Assembly (NCBI RefSeq): GCF_000717715.1
Contig: NZ_JOAI01000046.1
Coordinates: 48,157 to 112,156 of the forward strand
From: Streptomyces sp. NRRL B-24484
GTDB lineage: Bacteria; Actinomycetota; Actinomycetes; Streptomycetales; Streptomycetaceae
Direction of reading: 5' to 3'
Length of the DNA: 64,000 nt
In this document: positions 1 through 8,287 of the stretch, piece after piece
Layout: the number at the start of each line of letters is the position of its first letter
How positions within the stretch are numbered: position 1 is the first letter of the stretch
Translations under genes and position numbers: made by a program
Notes under the pieces: model-generated
Seen by the model: the letters and a program-made list of their open reading frames with translations, nothing else
Told to the model about the DNA's origin: nothing
The model's database searches: none

Positions 1-1
1 C

Positions 2-565
2 GTGCTGGGCGACGGCGCCTGGATCGACGAGCGGCCGGGCTGGCTGCGCGGCGCCGACGCGCTGTTCGAACGGCTCGCCGCCGAGGTCCCCTGGCAGGCC
101 GAACGCCGGACCATGTACGAGCGGGTGGTCGACGTGCCCCGGCTGCTCGCCTTCTACGGCGAGGACGACTTCGCCGCCGGGCCGGCCGCCCTGCCGCACC
201 CGGTGCTGGCCGCCGCCCGCACCGCGCTCGGCGCCCACTACGCCGAGGAGCTCGGCGAGCCCTTCGCCACCGCCGGCCTCTGCTACTACCGCGACGGGCG
301 GGACGGCGTCGCCTGGCACGGCGACCGGCTCGGCCGCGGCGGCCGCCAGGACACCCTGATCGCGATCGTCTCGGTCGGCGAACCGCGCCCGCTGCTGCTG
401 CGCCCGCGCGGCGGCGGCCCGGCCGTCCGGCGCCTGCTCGGCCACGGCGACCTGCTCGTCATGGGCGGCAGCTGCCAGCGCACCTGGGAGCACGCCGTCC
501 CGAAGACCACGCGCCCGGTGGGGCCGCGGATCAGCATCCAGTACCGGCCGCGCGGGGTCCGCTGA
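2..565 (+). CDS. AlkB-like 2-oxoglutarate/Fe(II) dioxygenase, 5'-truncated by window edge
   Basis: Alpha-ketoglutarate-dependent dioxygenase of the AlkB family, which oxidatively removes alkyl lesions from nucleic-acid bases. The visible 187 residues contain the jelly-roll metal triad: HGD at visible residues 106-108 (His106, Asp108) and a distal His at 164 in WEHAVPK, followed by RISIQYR with the 2-oxoglutarate-binding arginines. Family members of this type are about 200-215 aa, so roughly 20 residues are missing upstream of base 1; the GTG at position 2 is probably internal. The gene is followed closely by a GGCT-fold gene on the same strand. The family call is firm; substrate (DNA, RNA or protein) is unknown. 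Confidence 0.85.
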   Translation: MLGDGAWIDERPGWLRGADALFERLAAEVPWQAERRTMYERVVDVPRLLAFYGEDDFAAGPAALPHPVLAAARTALGAHYAEELGEPFATAGLCYYRDGRDGVAWHGDRLGRGGRQDTLIAIVSVGEPRPLLLRPRGGGPAVRRLLGHGDLLVMGGSCQRTWEHAVPKTTRPVGPRISIQYRPRGVR

Positions 566-623
566 CACCGGGCGCGCCCCGACGGGTACGGTGCTGCGAC
601 CCCCGACTCCCCAGGAGGGCCGT

Positions 624-1034
624 GTGCCGCCCCAGCTGCCGTTCTTCGTCTACGGGACGCTCCGTCCCGGCCACCGCAACCACCAGCGCCACCTGGCCGG
701 GCGCTGCACCGAGGTGCGCGGGGCGGTGCTCGACGGCGCCGCACTGCACCGCGGCCCCGGCTATCCGTACGTGGTGCCGTGCGCGGGGCGACAGGTCCAC
801 GGCGAGCTGGTGAGCGTTCCGCCCGGGCTGTACCCGCGGGTGCTCGCCGACCTGGACCGACTGGAGGACTGCACGCCCGACGGCCTCGGCGAGTACGTGC
901 GCGAGCGCCTCGCCGTCCGGCTCGCCGACGGCACCGAGACCGACGCCTGGGTCTACCTCGCCGGCCCCCGGGTCGCGGCGGCGTTGCTCTCCGCCCCCGC
1001 CCCGGTCGCCTCCGGCGACTGGACCGACGCCTGA
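624..1034 (+). CDS. Gamma-glutamylcyclotransferase-fold (AIG2/GGCT-like) protein
   Basis: Small 136-residue protein of the GGCT/AIG2 fold. The family signature YGTLRPGH lies at residues 10-17 near the N-terminus, and the expected acidic residue appears in LDRLEDC. Members cleave gamma-glutamyl amides to 5-oxoproline or act on related gamma-glutamylamines, but many actinobacterial paralogues are uncharacterised. I chose the GTG at 624 because AGGAGG at 613-618 lies five bases upstream; the longer reading to 591 would put the ribosome-binding site inside the gene. It sits 58 bases after the AlkB-like gene. The exact substrate cannot be told. Confidence 0.8.
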   Translation: MPPQLPFFVYGTLRPGHRNHQRHLAGRCTEVRGAVLDGAALHRGPGYPYVVPCAGRQVHGELVSVPPGLYPRVLADLDRLEDCTPDGLGEYVRERLAVRLADGTETDAWVYLAGPRVAAALLSAPAPVASGDWTDA

Positions 1035-1421
1035 CGCCCCGGGGGCGCTTCGGGGCCACCCGGCCCCGGACATGACGATCCCCGGCGTCCGGTGCGTCGT
1101 CCGCGTGCGTGGACCGTCGCCTCCTGCACGTGTCGTGCATCGACCCGCCGGGGGTCTCGCCAGAGCCTGGATCAGGGTCACTCGGACGGCCGTCGGACGT
1201 CTCCGTCGGCGGTGCAGCTCTGTCCGGTATTCCGGTGTATTCACCAGTTTCCTCCGTATTCGCCGCAGGTCAAGGCTGTCCGGCGAACTCCCGGGAACCA
1301 CCCGGCCGGAAGGTCAAGAGGTGGTAAATTCCGATCCCGTTGACGCTGCATCAGCTGCGCCCGGACGACCGCGGGCCCGGCTGTCCGCAACGGTGCGGAG
1401 CGGCGGCCGGAGGGGGGCGGC
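1035..1421. other. Intergenic region upstream of the polysaccharide deacetylase gene
   Basis: About 390 bases without a convincing gene. The distal half is less GC-rich (around 1220-1345), as expected of a promoter. GGAAC occurs near 1290 and TTGACG near 1340, but no well-spaced partner element could be fixed by eye. No RNA structure or repeat was recognised. Confidence 0.4.
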
Positions 1422-2390
1422 GTGCCGGACGAACACGCCGTCGGGGGCGGCACCGACAGGACGGCCCCGGCGGACACCCGCAGGAACCGGATCGACACCC
1501 TGCTGCGCCACTCGCCGCTGCAACCCGCCTTCCGCGCCCTCGCCGCCGGACGGCTCGCCGTCCTCGCCTACCACGGCATCGACGACCCGCGGAGCTTCGC
1601 GGCCCAGATGGCCCGGCTCGTCCGCAGCGCCCGCCCGGTCTCGCTCGCCCGCGTCGAGGAGTCCCTGCGCGAGCGGCGCCCGCTGCCGCCGCGCAGCGTG
1701 CTGGTCACCTTCGACGACGGCGACCGCTCGCTGCTCACCCACGGCCTGCCGGTCCTCGCCCGGCACGGCATCCCCGCGGCGGCCTACGTGATCGCCGGGC
1801 ACATCGGCGGCGACCGGCCGTTCTGGTGGTCCGAGGCGGCCCACCTGGTCGCGCACGGCGGCACCGCCGACGCGCTGCCGCCCGGCACCGCGCCCGAGGC
1901 CGCCGTCCGGCTGCTCAAGCGGCTGCCCGACCGCGAGCGCCGCGACCTCCTGGACGCCCTGCGCGGCACCGCCTCCGCACCCGCGCCCCGGCAGCCCCAG
2001 CTCACGCCCGCCGACCTGCGCACCCTGCGCGGCGCCGGGGTGGCGATCGGCAACCACACCCTCGACCACCCCTGCCTGGACCGCTGCTCCGCCGAGGACT
2101 CCGCCGCGCAGGTCACCGGCGCCCACGGCCTGCTGACCGACTGGCTCGGCGAGCCGCCGACCTCCTTCGCGTACCCCAACGGCAACCTCGACCCGCACGC
2201 CGAGCGCGCCCTGACCGGGCTGGGCTACCGGTCGGGCTTCCTCTTCGACCACCGGCACGACCGCCGGCTGCCCCGCCGCCCGCTGCGGATCAGCCGGCTC
2301 CGGGTGAACGCCTGCACCACCCCGCACCGGTTCGACACCATCCTCTCGGGACTGCACCCCGCGGTGCACCGCCTGCGCGGCGGCCGCTGA
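1422..2390 (+). CDS. Polysaccharide deacetylase (NodB homology domain)
   Basis: Carbohydrate esterase family 4 type protein, 322 aa, that would de-N-acetylate a polysaccharide or glycolipid. Motif 1 is VTFDDG (96-100 for TFDDG, Asp98/Asp99), motif 2 is GNHTLDHPC with the metal-binding HxxxH near 212-216, and motif 3 is SFAYPNG. No signal peptide or transmembrane helix is evident, so a cytoplasmic or non-classically exported location is possible. The GTG at 1422 follows a purine-rich GGAGGGGGGCGG stretch. A CelD/BcsL-like acetyltransferase follows after 60 bases on the same strand. The pair may modify an exopolysaccharide or lipid-linked sugar; that role is inferred only from the pairing. Confidence 0.88.
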   Translation: MPDEHAVGGGTDRTAPADTRRNRIDTLLRHSPLQPAFRALAAGRLAVLAYHGIDDPRSFAAQMARLVRSARPVSLARVEESLRERRPLPPRSVLVTFDDGDRSLLTHGLPVLARHGIPAAAYVIAGHIGGDRPFWWSEAAHLVAHGGTADALPPGTAPEAAVRLLKRLPDRERRDLLDALRGTASAPAPRQPQLTPADLRTLRGAGVAIGNHTLDHPCLDRCSAEDSAAQVTGAHGLLTDWLGEPPTSFAYPNGNLDPHAERALTGLGYRSGFLFDHRHDRRLPRRPLRISRLRVNACTTPHRFDTILSGLHPAVHRLRGGR

Positions 2391-2450
2391 CGGCGGCGGC
2401 GCACCGGAGGAGACCACGCCCGGGAGCACCGGGCCGAAGGGGGCACCCGC

Positions 2451-3611
2451 ATGACCGCAGCGACACCGGGCGACCGGCCCGAGATCCACCGCGAGCCCGG
2501 CACTCTCGACGGCGAACTCGCCGACGGCTGGCGGCGGCTGGTCGCCGCCGACCCGCACGGCTCGTGGTTCGGAACACCCGAGTGGGTGCTCTCCTGGTGG
2601 GAGACGCTCGGCACGGCCGACCCGGCGGCGGACCGGGCGGAGATCGCCGTCTGGCGCGGCCCGGAGGGCGGCGTCGAGGCCGTCGTCCCGCTGCTGCGCA
2701 CCCGGCTCCGCCTCCACCCGCGGCTGCCGCTCACCGCCCGCTGCCTCACCCTGCTCGGCTCCGGCCCGGGCGCCGCCGACCACTGCGGTCCGGCCGTGGC
2801 CGCGCACCGCCGGGAGGACGTCCGCGGCTGGCTCGCCGCACGTGCCCGGCGCACCACCCTGTGGCTGCCCGACCTCGACCCGGCGGCCGCCGCGGCCCTG
2901 CCCGCGGCGGCCCGCCCGGTGGCCCGCTCGGCCTGCCCGCGCGCCGATCTGACGGGCGGCCACGAGGCGCTCGGCTCGCGGCAGTTCCGCTCCACCGTGC
3001 GCCGCTACCGACGCAAGCTGGAGGCCGCCGGGGTCGCCTTCCGCTGGGTGCCGCCCGCGGAGGTCCGGCCCGCGCACCTGGACGCCGTCCTCGACCTGCA
3101 CCGGCTGCGCCGCGCGGCGCTCGGCCGGCCGACCACCTTCGACGGGCGGCGCCGCCCGCTCCACCTGCGGCTGCTGGAGCGCTCGGCGGCCACCACCGCA
3201 CCCGGCGGCGAGGGCCCGGCCTTCTGCCTGGCCGAGCACGAGGGCCGCACCGTCGGCGCGCTGTACGGCTTCCGCTGGAACGGCGCCTTCGCCTACTACC
3301 AGATCGGCTGGGACGTCCACTGGGCCCCGCTGCGGCTCGGCACCGTGCTGATCTCCGAGACCGTCCGCGCCTGCGCCGAACAGGGCCTGCACACCTTCGA
3401 CTTCCTGCGCGGCACCGAGCCGTACAAGTACCGCTTCGGCGCGGTGGACCGCCACGACACCACCCTGCTGCTGCCGCACGGCCCGACCGGCGCCCTGCTC
3501 GCCCTCAAGCACCGCCTCAAGGGCGGCGGCGACCGGCCGGCGGGGGCGGTGCGAAACGCGGAACCGGTGCCGCGCTCGAAGGCAGCGGGAAGCCCTGATC
3601 GACCGGGGTAG
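2451..3611 (+). CDS. CelD/BcsL-family GNAT-type acetyltransferase
   Basis: 386-residue protein resembling the BioF2-like/FemAB-like acetyltransferase group (CelD/BcsL family), often found in exopolysaccharide loci. The C-terminal half carries the typical GNAT-like core: a segment around YGFRWNGAFAYYQIGWD, then LRLGTVLISETVRACAEQGL and FDFLRGTEPYKYRFG near the end. The ATG at 2451 is preceded by a weak GGAGG-like sequence further upstream in the 60-base gap from the deacetylase gene, with which it is probably co-transcribed. The acyl donor and acceptor are unknown; O-acetylation of a glycan is the usual guess for this family. Confidence 0.78.
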   Translation: MTAATPGDRPEIHREPGTLDGELADGWRRLVAADPHGSWFGTPEWVLSWWETLGTADPAADRAEIAVWRGPEGGVEAVVPLLRTRLRLHPRLPLTARCLTLLGSGPGAADHCGPAVAAHRREDVRGWLAARARRTTLWLPDLDPAAAAALPAAARPVARSACPRADLTGGHEALGSRQFRSTVRRYRRKLEAAGVAFRWVPPAEVRPAHLDAVLDLHRLRRAALGRPTTFDGRRRPLHLRLLERSAATTAPGGEGPAFCLAEHEGRTVGALYGFRWNGAFAYYQIGWDVHWAPLRLGTVLISETVRACAEQGLHTFDFLRGTEPYKYRFGAVDRHDTTLLLPHGPTGALLALKHRLKGGGDRPAGAVRNAEPVPRSKAAGSPDRPG

Positions 3612-3810
3612 AATCCGGAAGAGGCGTGACGTGCACTTCCGTCCCGGGGGGATTATCGGGATCCGCGGCGGCCGCTCCCGGGGTCGGGAGTCGGCCGGAT
3701 CCCCGGCGTTCTCGAATTCAATCGCCCGAATGTGGCGCAAGCCACAGCCCCGGGCCCGGGCGACGGGCCGGTGCGCCGGAACATCGGACCGAGACCGGAG
3801 AAATACCCAG

Positions 3811-4593
3811 ATGCCGCCCGAGGAAGTCGACGCCCGCCGTGCCGAGGCCCTGCCCGGACTCAACGTGCTGCTGCGCAGCTGGCGCACCCGGGCCGGCAGC
3901 AGACTCGGGCTCGGCAAGCCGCTGCCGCAGGTCGACGTGGCGGGGCGGGTCGGCATGAGCGAGCGGTGGTACCGCGACCTGGAGCGCGGCACCCTGCCGC
4001 GCCTCGACCCGCGGGTGCTCGCCGGCCTGGCGGACGTGCTCCTGCTGGACGCCGACGAGCGTGCCACGCTCTACCTGTACGCCCTCGGCGGCACTCCCTA
4101 CGTCGCCCCGCCCGTCCCGGGAAGGGCCCCCGACCTGCACGCCCTGCAGGAGCTGCTGGACCGTCAGATGCCCCGGCCGGCCTACCTGACCGACAGTTCG
4201 TGGAACGTGATCGGGCACAACCGGGCGATGGCCGAGTGGTTCCCCTGGGTCCTCGCCCCGGACGCCAACCTCATCCGCTGGGGGCTGACGTCCGACGAAG
4301 CGCGCGAGCAGATGCTCGACTGGCCGCAGCACGCACGGATGTACCTGGCCATGGTCCGGTTCGCGATGGCGCAGCACCCCGACGACCCCGGCCTGGCGAC
4401 CCTGCTCGCGGACGTCCTGCAGGACCCGACGTGCCGCCGGTTCTGGCAGGAGCGGACGTGCGTGGTCGCCAACCGGGACGGTCACCTCTTCCGGCTGCGG
4501 CTGCCGCACGTGTCCCCCGATGTGATCGATGCGGTGACCCAGGTGCTGATTCCCGCGGGGCACCAGGGTCTGCGTTTCGTCGTCGTCAACTGA
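3811..4593 (+). CDS. XRE-family transcriptional regulator with MmyB-like ligand-binding domain
   Basis: 260-residue regulator. An N-terminal helix-turn-helix (residues about 15-70, including LPQVDVAGRVGMSERWYRDLERG) is followed by an MmyB-type PAS-like sensor domain beginning around LTDSSWNVIGHNRAM. MmyB-type regulators are abundant in Streptomyces, are thought to bind fatty-acid-like ligands, and often control adjacent dehydrogenase or secondary-metabolism genes. I start at ATG 3811 with GGAG 3797-3800 upstream; an in-frame extension to 3631 lacks support. It lies directly before the dehydrogenase/oxoamine synthase operon on the same strand, with an operator-like palindrome between, so it is the natural candidate regulator of that operon. 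Confidence 0.85.
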   Translation: MPPEEVDARRAEALPGLNVLLRSWRTRAGSRLGLGKPLPQVDVAGRVGMSERWYRDLERGTLPRLDPRVLAGLADVLLLDADERATLYLYALGGTPYVAPPVPGRAPDLHALQELLDRQMPRPAYLTDSSWNVIGHNRAMAEWFPWVLAPDANLIRWGLTSDEAREQMLDWPQHARMYLAMVRFAMAQHPDDPGLATLLADVLQDPTCRRFWQERTCVVANRDGHLFRLRLPHVSPDVIDAVTQVLIPAGHQGLRFVVVN

Positions 4594-4621
4594 ATACAGG
4601 GAGATCCGAGCGGAATTCAAC

Positions 4622-4658
4622 GGGCGGCGACCGGCAAATATTTTCCGGTTCGCCGCCC
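4622..4658 (+). terminator. Long inverted repeat after the XRE gene: terminator hairpin or operator
   Basis: GGGCGGCG-A-CCGG at 4622-4634 pairs with CCGG-TT-CGCCGCCC at 4645-4658, around an AT-rich centre that is itself palindromic (AAATATTT). It begins 28 bases after the stop of the XRE gene and is followed by CTTTTG at 4665, which fits a terminator. The AT-rich core resembles the core of the next palindrome (4686-4701), so a protein-binding role is also possible. Confidence 0.6.
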
Positions 4659-4685
4659 TGCCTGCTTTTGTCCGGATTGGCGGAT

Positions 4686-4708
4686 CGGCAAATAATTGCC
4701 GGTTGACA
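4686..4708 (+). promoter_or_regulatory. Operator-like palindrome abutting a TTGACA -35 element
   Basis: CGGCAA-ATAA-TTGCCG (4686-4701) is a perfect 6-4-6 inverted repeat and is followed at once by TTGACA (4703-4708), a consensus -35 hexamer. No convincing -10 was found at 17-18 bases. The site lies 86 bases before the first gene of the dehydrogenase/oxoamine synthase operon. The core GCAAATA is shared with 4635-4641, giving two spaced half-similar sites. Confidence 0.55.
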
Positions 4709-4793
4709 GTGCGAGCGGCGCGTTGGAAGTCTTTTCGAGCGCCGGGTCGGACACGATCCGACCGGCGAGTTCCACTCGAACAACCCGGAGAAC

Positions 4794-5720
4794 GTGGTGC
4801 ACGCATTCAGCTCGGCCAGGCGGAAGAATTCGACGGCGGACGGCATTCCGCGAGAGGACGGGGTCCGCCGCTTCGCGCGGGTCGGCGTGGTCGGCTCGGG
4901 CGCGATGGGCTCCGGCATCGCCGAGGTGTGCGCCCTCGCGGGGGTGGAGGTGAGGGTGGCGGTCTCCCGCGAGTCCTCGCTGAGGTCCGCGCCGGAGCGG
5001 ATCGCGGCCGCGCTGGACCGTCGGGTCGCCAAGGAGAAGCTGACCGCCGAGGCGCGGGACGCCGCGACGGCCCGGATCTCGTTCACCACCGACCTCGGCG
5101 AACTCGCCGACCGGCAGCTGGTGGTGGAGGCGGTGCCCGAGGACGAGGCGCTCAAGACCGACCTGTTCACCGTCCTCGACAAGGTGGTCGAGGACGACGC
5201 GGTGCTCGCCTCCACCACCTCGGCGATCACCATCACCCGGCTGGCCCGGGCCACGACCCGCCCGCAGCGCGTCATCGGCATCCACTTCTTCAACCCCGTC
5301 GCGGCGATGCCGCTGGTCGAGGTGGTGCCGACGCTGCTCACCGACGACTCCGTCCGGCAGGAGGTCGAGGCCTTCCTGACCGACCGGTTGGGCAAGGTGT
5401 CGATCCCGTCCGGCGACCGCAGCGGGTTCGTGGTGAACGCCCTGCTCGTTCCGTACCTGGTCGCGGCCGTCCGGATGGTCGAGTCCGGTTTCGCCTCCGC
5501 CGAGGACGTCGACCGGGGCATGCAGTTGGGCTGCGGCCATCCGATGGGCCCGCTGCGTCTGTGCGACATGGTCGGCCTCGACGTGGTCGCGGCCGCCGCC
5601 GACGCCCTCTACCGCGAGTTCCGCGAGCCGCTGTACGCCCCGTCCCCGCTGCTGTCGCGCATGGTCGAGTCCGGCCTGCTCGGACGCAAGGCGGGCCGCG
5701 GCTTCTACGAGTACGCCTGA
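4794..5720 (+). CDS. 3-hydroxyacyl-CoA dehydrogenase
   Basis: 308-residue NAD-dependent dehydrogenase of the 3-hydroxybutyryl-CoA dehydrogenase type, converting 3-hydroxyacyl-CoA and 3-oxoacyl-CoA. The Rossmann motif VGVVGSGAMGSGIAEVCA is near the N-terminus, the catalytic His lies in IGIHFFNPVAAMPLVEVV, and the C-terminal helical domain ends with the family hallmark GRKAGRGFYEY. A stretch of about 28 residues precedes the Rossmann fold, so the true start could be further in; GTG 4794 or GTG 4797 follow GGAG at 4787-4790. First gene of the five-gene operon. Its likely job is to supply or consume a 3-oxoacyl-CoA for the oxoamine synthase or carboxylase downstream (inference). Confidence 0.88.
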   Translation: MVHAFSSARRKNSTADGIPREDGVRRFARVGVVGSGAMGSGIAEVCALAGVEVRVAVSRESSLRSAPERIAAALDRRVAKEKLTAEARDAATARISFTTDLGELADRQLVVEAVPEDEALKTDLFTVLDKVVEDDAVLASTTSAITITRLARATTRPQRVIGIHFFNPVAAMPLVEVVPTLLTDDSVRQEVEAFLTDRLGKVSIPSGDRSGFVVNALLVPYLVAAVRMVESGFASAEDVDRGMQLGCGHPMGPLRLCDMVGLDVVAAAADALYREFREPLYAPSPLLSRMVESGLLGRKAGRGFYEYA

Positions 5721-5782
5721 GCCCGCCGCCCCTCCGGCGTCCCCTTCCCCTTCCCCCCGTCACCTCCCCACGGAGCACCACC

Positions 5783-6994
5783 ATGCACGCGTTCATGAAC
5801 ATCAAGAAGTCGGCGAGGATCAGCCACGACTTCTGGGAGACCACCACCGAGGCCGGCATGTTCGACATCGTCGCCGCCGGTCTGGGCGACGGCCGGCACC
5901 GGTCGCTCGACGGCGGCCACGAGTTCGTCAACATGTCCTCGTACTCCTATCTGGGCCTCGACACCCACCCGAAGCTCGTCCGCGCGGCGGCCGACGCGGT
6001 GCTCGCGGAGGGCGCGCTCAACACCTCGACCTCCCGGATGCGCATCCGCTTCGCCGCGCTGCGGGACGCCGAGGACGCCCTGTCCGAGCTGTTCGACGTC
6101 GAGGCCGTGACGGTGGCCTCCTGCGCGGCCGCCGCCTGGGCCGCCCTGCCGCTGCTCGCCTCCGGCCTGCTCACCGGCGGGACGCCGCCGCTGATGGTGT
6201 TCGACAAGAACGCGCACTTCTGCCTCAACGCGATGAAGGCCAACGTCGCCGACGAGACCCAGGTCGTCACCGTCGCCCACGACGACCTGGACGCACTGGA
6301 GGACCTCTGCCGCAAGCACCCCCAGGTCGCGTACGTCGCCGACGGCGTCTACAGCACCGGCGGTCAGGCGCCGGTCGCGGACCTGCTGCGGCTGCAGGAG
6401 AAGTACGGCCTGTTCCTGTTCTTCGACGAGGCGCACGGCATCTCCACGGTCGGTGCCCACGGCCGCGGCGTCGTGCTGGAGACGATGGGCGCGATCAACG
6501 ATCGGACGCTGATCATCACCTCGCTGAACAAGGGCTTCGGCGCCTCCGGCGGCGCGATCTTCCTGGGCCCGCGGGGCTCGCAGGAGCGCCGCGACGTCGC
6601 ACTGCGCAACGGCGGGCCGCTGATGTGGTCCCAGCGGATCAACACGGCCGGCCTGGGCGCCGTGATGGCCTCGGCCGAACTGCACCTCTCCGACGAACTC
6701 GGCCTGCTGCAGAAGCGGTTGCAGCAGAACGTCGACCTGTTCGACAGCCTGCTGCCGACGGCGCGGGCCGGTGACGGACTGCCCATCCGGTTCGTCGACA
6801 TCGGCTCCGAGGAGGCCACCGTGGCCCTGGGCCGGGCCCTCCTGGAGCAGGGCTACTACGCCTCGCCGATCTTCTTCCCGGTGATCGCCCGCGGCAAGGC
6901 CGGGCTGCGGCTGATGCTGCGCGCCAACATGGGCACGGCGGAGATCGAGGACTTCTGCCACCGGCTGCGGCAGCTGCGGGCGAGCCATGTCTGA
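5783..6994 (+). CDS. PLP-dependent alpha-oxoamine synthase (KBL/BioF/CqsA-type)
   Basis: 403-residue fold-type I PLP enzyme of the alpha-oxoamine synthase family, which condenses an amino acid with an acyl-CoA (or acyl carrier protein) and decarboxylates to an alpha-aminoketone. Visible catalytic features: His145 in DKNAHF (ring-stacking His), DEAHGISTVGAHGRG with Asp215/His218, and the Schiff-base Lys250 in TSLNKGFGASGG. ATG 5783 follows CGGAG at 5771-5775. The stop overlaps the start of the MFS gene by 8 bases, so translation is coupled. No biotin genes are near, which argues against BioF; threonine dehydrogenase is also absent, which argues against KBL. A natural-product or signal-forming role is the better inference. 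Confidence 0.85.
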   Translation: MHAFMNIKKSARISHDFWETTTEAGMFDIVAAGLGDGRHRSLDGGHEFVNMSSYSYLGLDTHPKLVRAAADAVLAEGALNTSTSRMRIRFAALRDAEDALSELFDVEAVTVASCAAAAWAALPLLASGLLTGGTPPLMVFDKNAHFCLNAMKANVADETQVVTVAHDDLDALEDLCRKHPQVAYVADGVYSTGGQAPVADLLRLQEKYGLFLFFDEAHGISTVGAHGRGVVLETMGAINDRTLIITSLNKGFGASGGAIFLGPRGSQERRDVALRNGGPLMWSQRINTAGLGAVMASAELHLSDELGLLQKRLQQNVDLFDSLLPTARAGDGLPIRFVDIGSEEATVALGRALLEQGYYASPIFFPVIARGKAGLRLMLRANMGTAEIEDFCHRLRQLRASHV

Positions 6995-8228
6995 CGGGTC
7001 GCCGGGGGCGGTGCTCCGGGCGCAGCCGCCCGCCGAGGCACCGCCCCGGCCCGAACGGCGCACCCTGCTGGTGGCGTGCGTGCTGGTGTTCATGGCCCAG
7101 ATGGCCACCACCGTCTACCTGCCGTCGCTGCCGACCGTCGAGCGGGACCTGCACGTCTCGCGCAGCCTCGCCGCGCTGTCCGTGTCGCTGTTCGTGGTCG
7201 GCGCGGCCGCCCCCGTGGTGTTCTGGGGCCGGGCCGCCGACCGGTACGGCCGGCGGGCGGCGGTGCTGGCCTCGCTGGCCCTCTTCACCGGCTCCAGTGC
7301 GCTGCTCGCGGCCACCGGCTCGGTCACCGTGCTGCTCGCGCTGCGCGCCCTGCAGGGCATCGGTGCGGGTGGTGCCGCGATCATCGCCCGGATCTTCGTC
7401 CGGGACCTCGGCGGCGGCGACGCGCTCGCCCGCCGGCTGTCGGTGCTGTCCGTCGCCTTCGTCTCGGCGCTCGGCGGCGGCCAGTTCCTCGGCGGTCTGA
7501 TCGGCCGGTACGCGGACTGGCGGGCCGGCTTCGCCGTCCTGGCCGCGATCGGCGCGGTGGGCGCGGTCGGCGTGCTCACGCTGCCGCTGGAACCGGGCCG
7601 CGGTCGGCAGGAGCAGGCCGGCATGGTCCGGATCTACCGGGGCATCCTCGGCGTCCGGCAGTTCCTGCTGCCGACCGTCGCGGGTGGCCTCGGGTTCGCC
7701 ACCGTCGTCCTGCTCCAGGAGGTGGCGCCCTTCGTGACCCAGCAGCACTTCGGCCTCACCGCCGGGGAGTACGGCGACCTGGGGCTGCTGTTCGGCCTGG
7801 CGTACTTCGCCGGGGCGATGCTGGTGAACCGGCTGGTCGCCCGGGTGGGATCGTCCTGGCTGATGCGCCTGGGCGCCCTGGTGATGACCTGCTCCGGGCT
7901 GCTGATGGTCGCGCTCTGGCTGGTGCCGGGCCTCGGGACGACGACGGCCCTGGTGCTGTTCGTCGCGCTCTACTGCGCCACCACCTTCGGCCAGGCGGCG
8001 CTGTTCCCCAGCAGCATGGCGGTCGCGGTGAGCGCCGTGACCGAGCACGGTGCCTACGCGGTGGCCCTGTGCGGCTTCCTCGCGCAGTCCATCGCCGGGG
8101 TCGCCGCCACCGCCGCCGTCCTGCTGCACGCCGACCTCGCCTGGTCGGCCGTGGCGACCGGCCTCGGCGCGCTGGCCCTGCTGCTGGTCGGCCGGCGCGG
8201 CCCGCGCCCCGCGCAGCCGTCCGCCTGA
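6987..8228 (+). CDS. MFS transporter, drug-exporter type (Bcr/CflA-like)
   Basis: 413-residue 12-helix major facilitator. The loop 2-3 motif GRAADRYGRRAAVL and the antiporter-type segment around LRALQGIGAGGAAIIAR are present, as in proton-driven drug exporters. The N-terminal helix FMAQMATTVYLPSLPTV is typical of the Bcr/CflA and DHA1 groups. The ATG at 6987 lies inside the end of the oxoamine synthase gene (ATGTCTGA overlap), showing a dedicated operon role. Most likely it exports the product of the oxoamine synthase/carboxylase pathway; substrate unknown. Confidence 0.85.
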   Translation: MSDGSPGAVLRAQPPAEAPPRPERRTLLVACVLVFMAQMATTVYLPSLPTVERDLHVSRSLAALSVSLFVVGAAAPVVFWGRAADRYGRRAAVLASLALFTGSSALLAATGSVTVLLALRALQGIGAGGAAIIARIFVRDLGGGDALARRLSVLSVAFVSALGGGQFLGGLIGRYADWRAGFAVLAAIGAVGAVGVLTLPLEPGRGRQEQAGMVRIYRGILGVRQFLLPTVAGGLGFATVVLLQEVAPFVTQQHFGLTAGEYGDLGLLFGLAYFAGAMLVNRLVARVGSSWLMRLGALVMTCSGLLMVALWLVPGLGTTTALVLFVALYCATTFGQAALFPSSMAVAVSAVTEHGAYAVALCGFLAQSIAGVAATAAVLLHADLAWSAVATGLGALALLLVGRRGPRPAQPSA

Positions 8229-8287
8229 CCCCCGCGGCCCCCGGCCGGCAGCGAACCCCCGTACCCCTCAGCGATCAGCAAGGTCCC

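Noticed and set aside
1314..4067. Very long minus-strand open frame over the deacetylase and acetyltransferase genes
   Set aside because: High GC keeps antisense frames open. Protein is Arg/Gly/Pro-rich without motifs, while the plus strand holds recognised domains.
4586..5569. Long minus-strand frames opposite the 3-hydroxyacyl-CoA dehydrogenase
   Set aside because: Shadow frames with serine/threonine- or Arg-rich composition and no ribosome-binding sites; the plus strand has a clear dehydrogenase.
5783..6994. BioF or Kbl assignment for the oxoamine synthase
   Set aside because: No biotin genes or threonine dehydrogenase nearby; the linkage to exporter and carboxylase speaks for another product.
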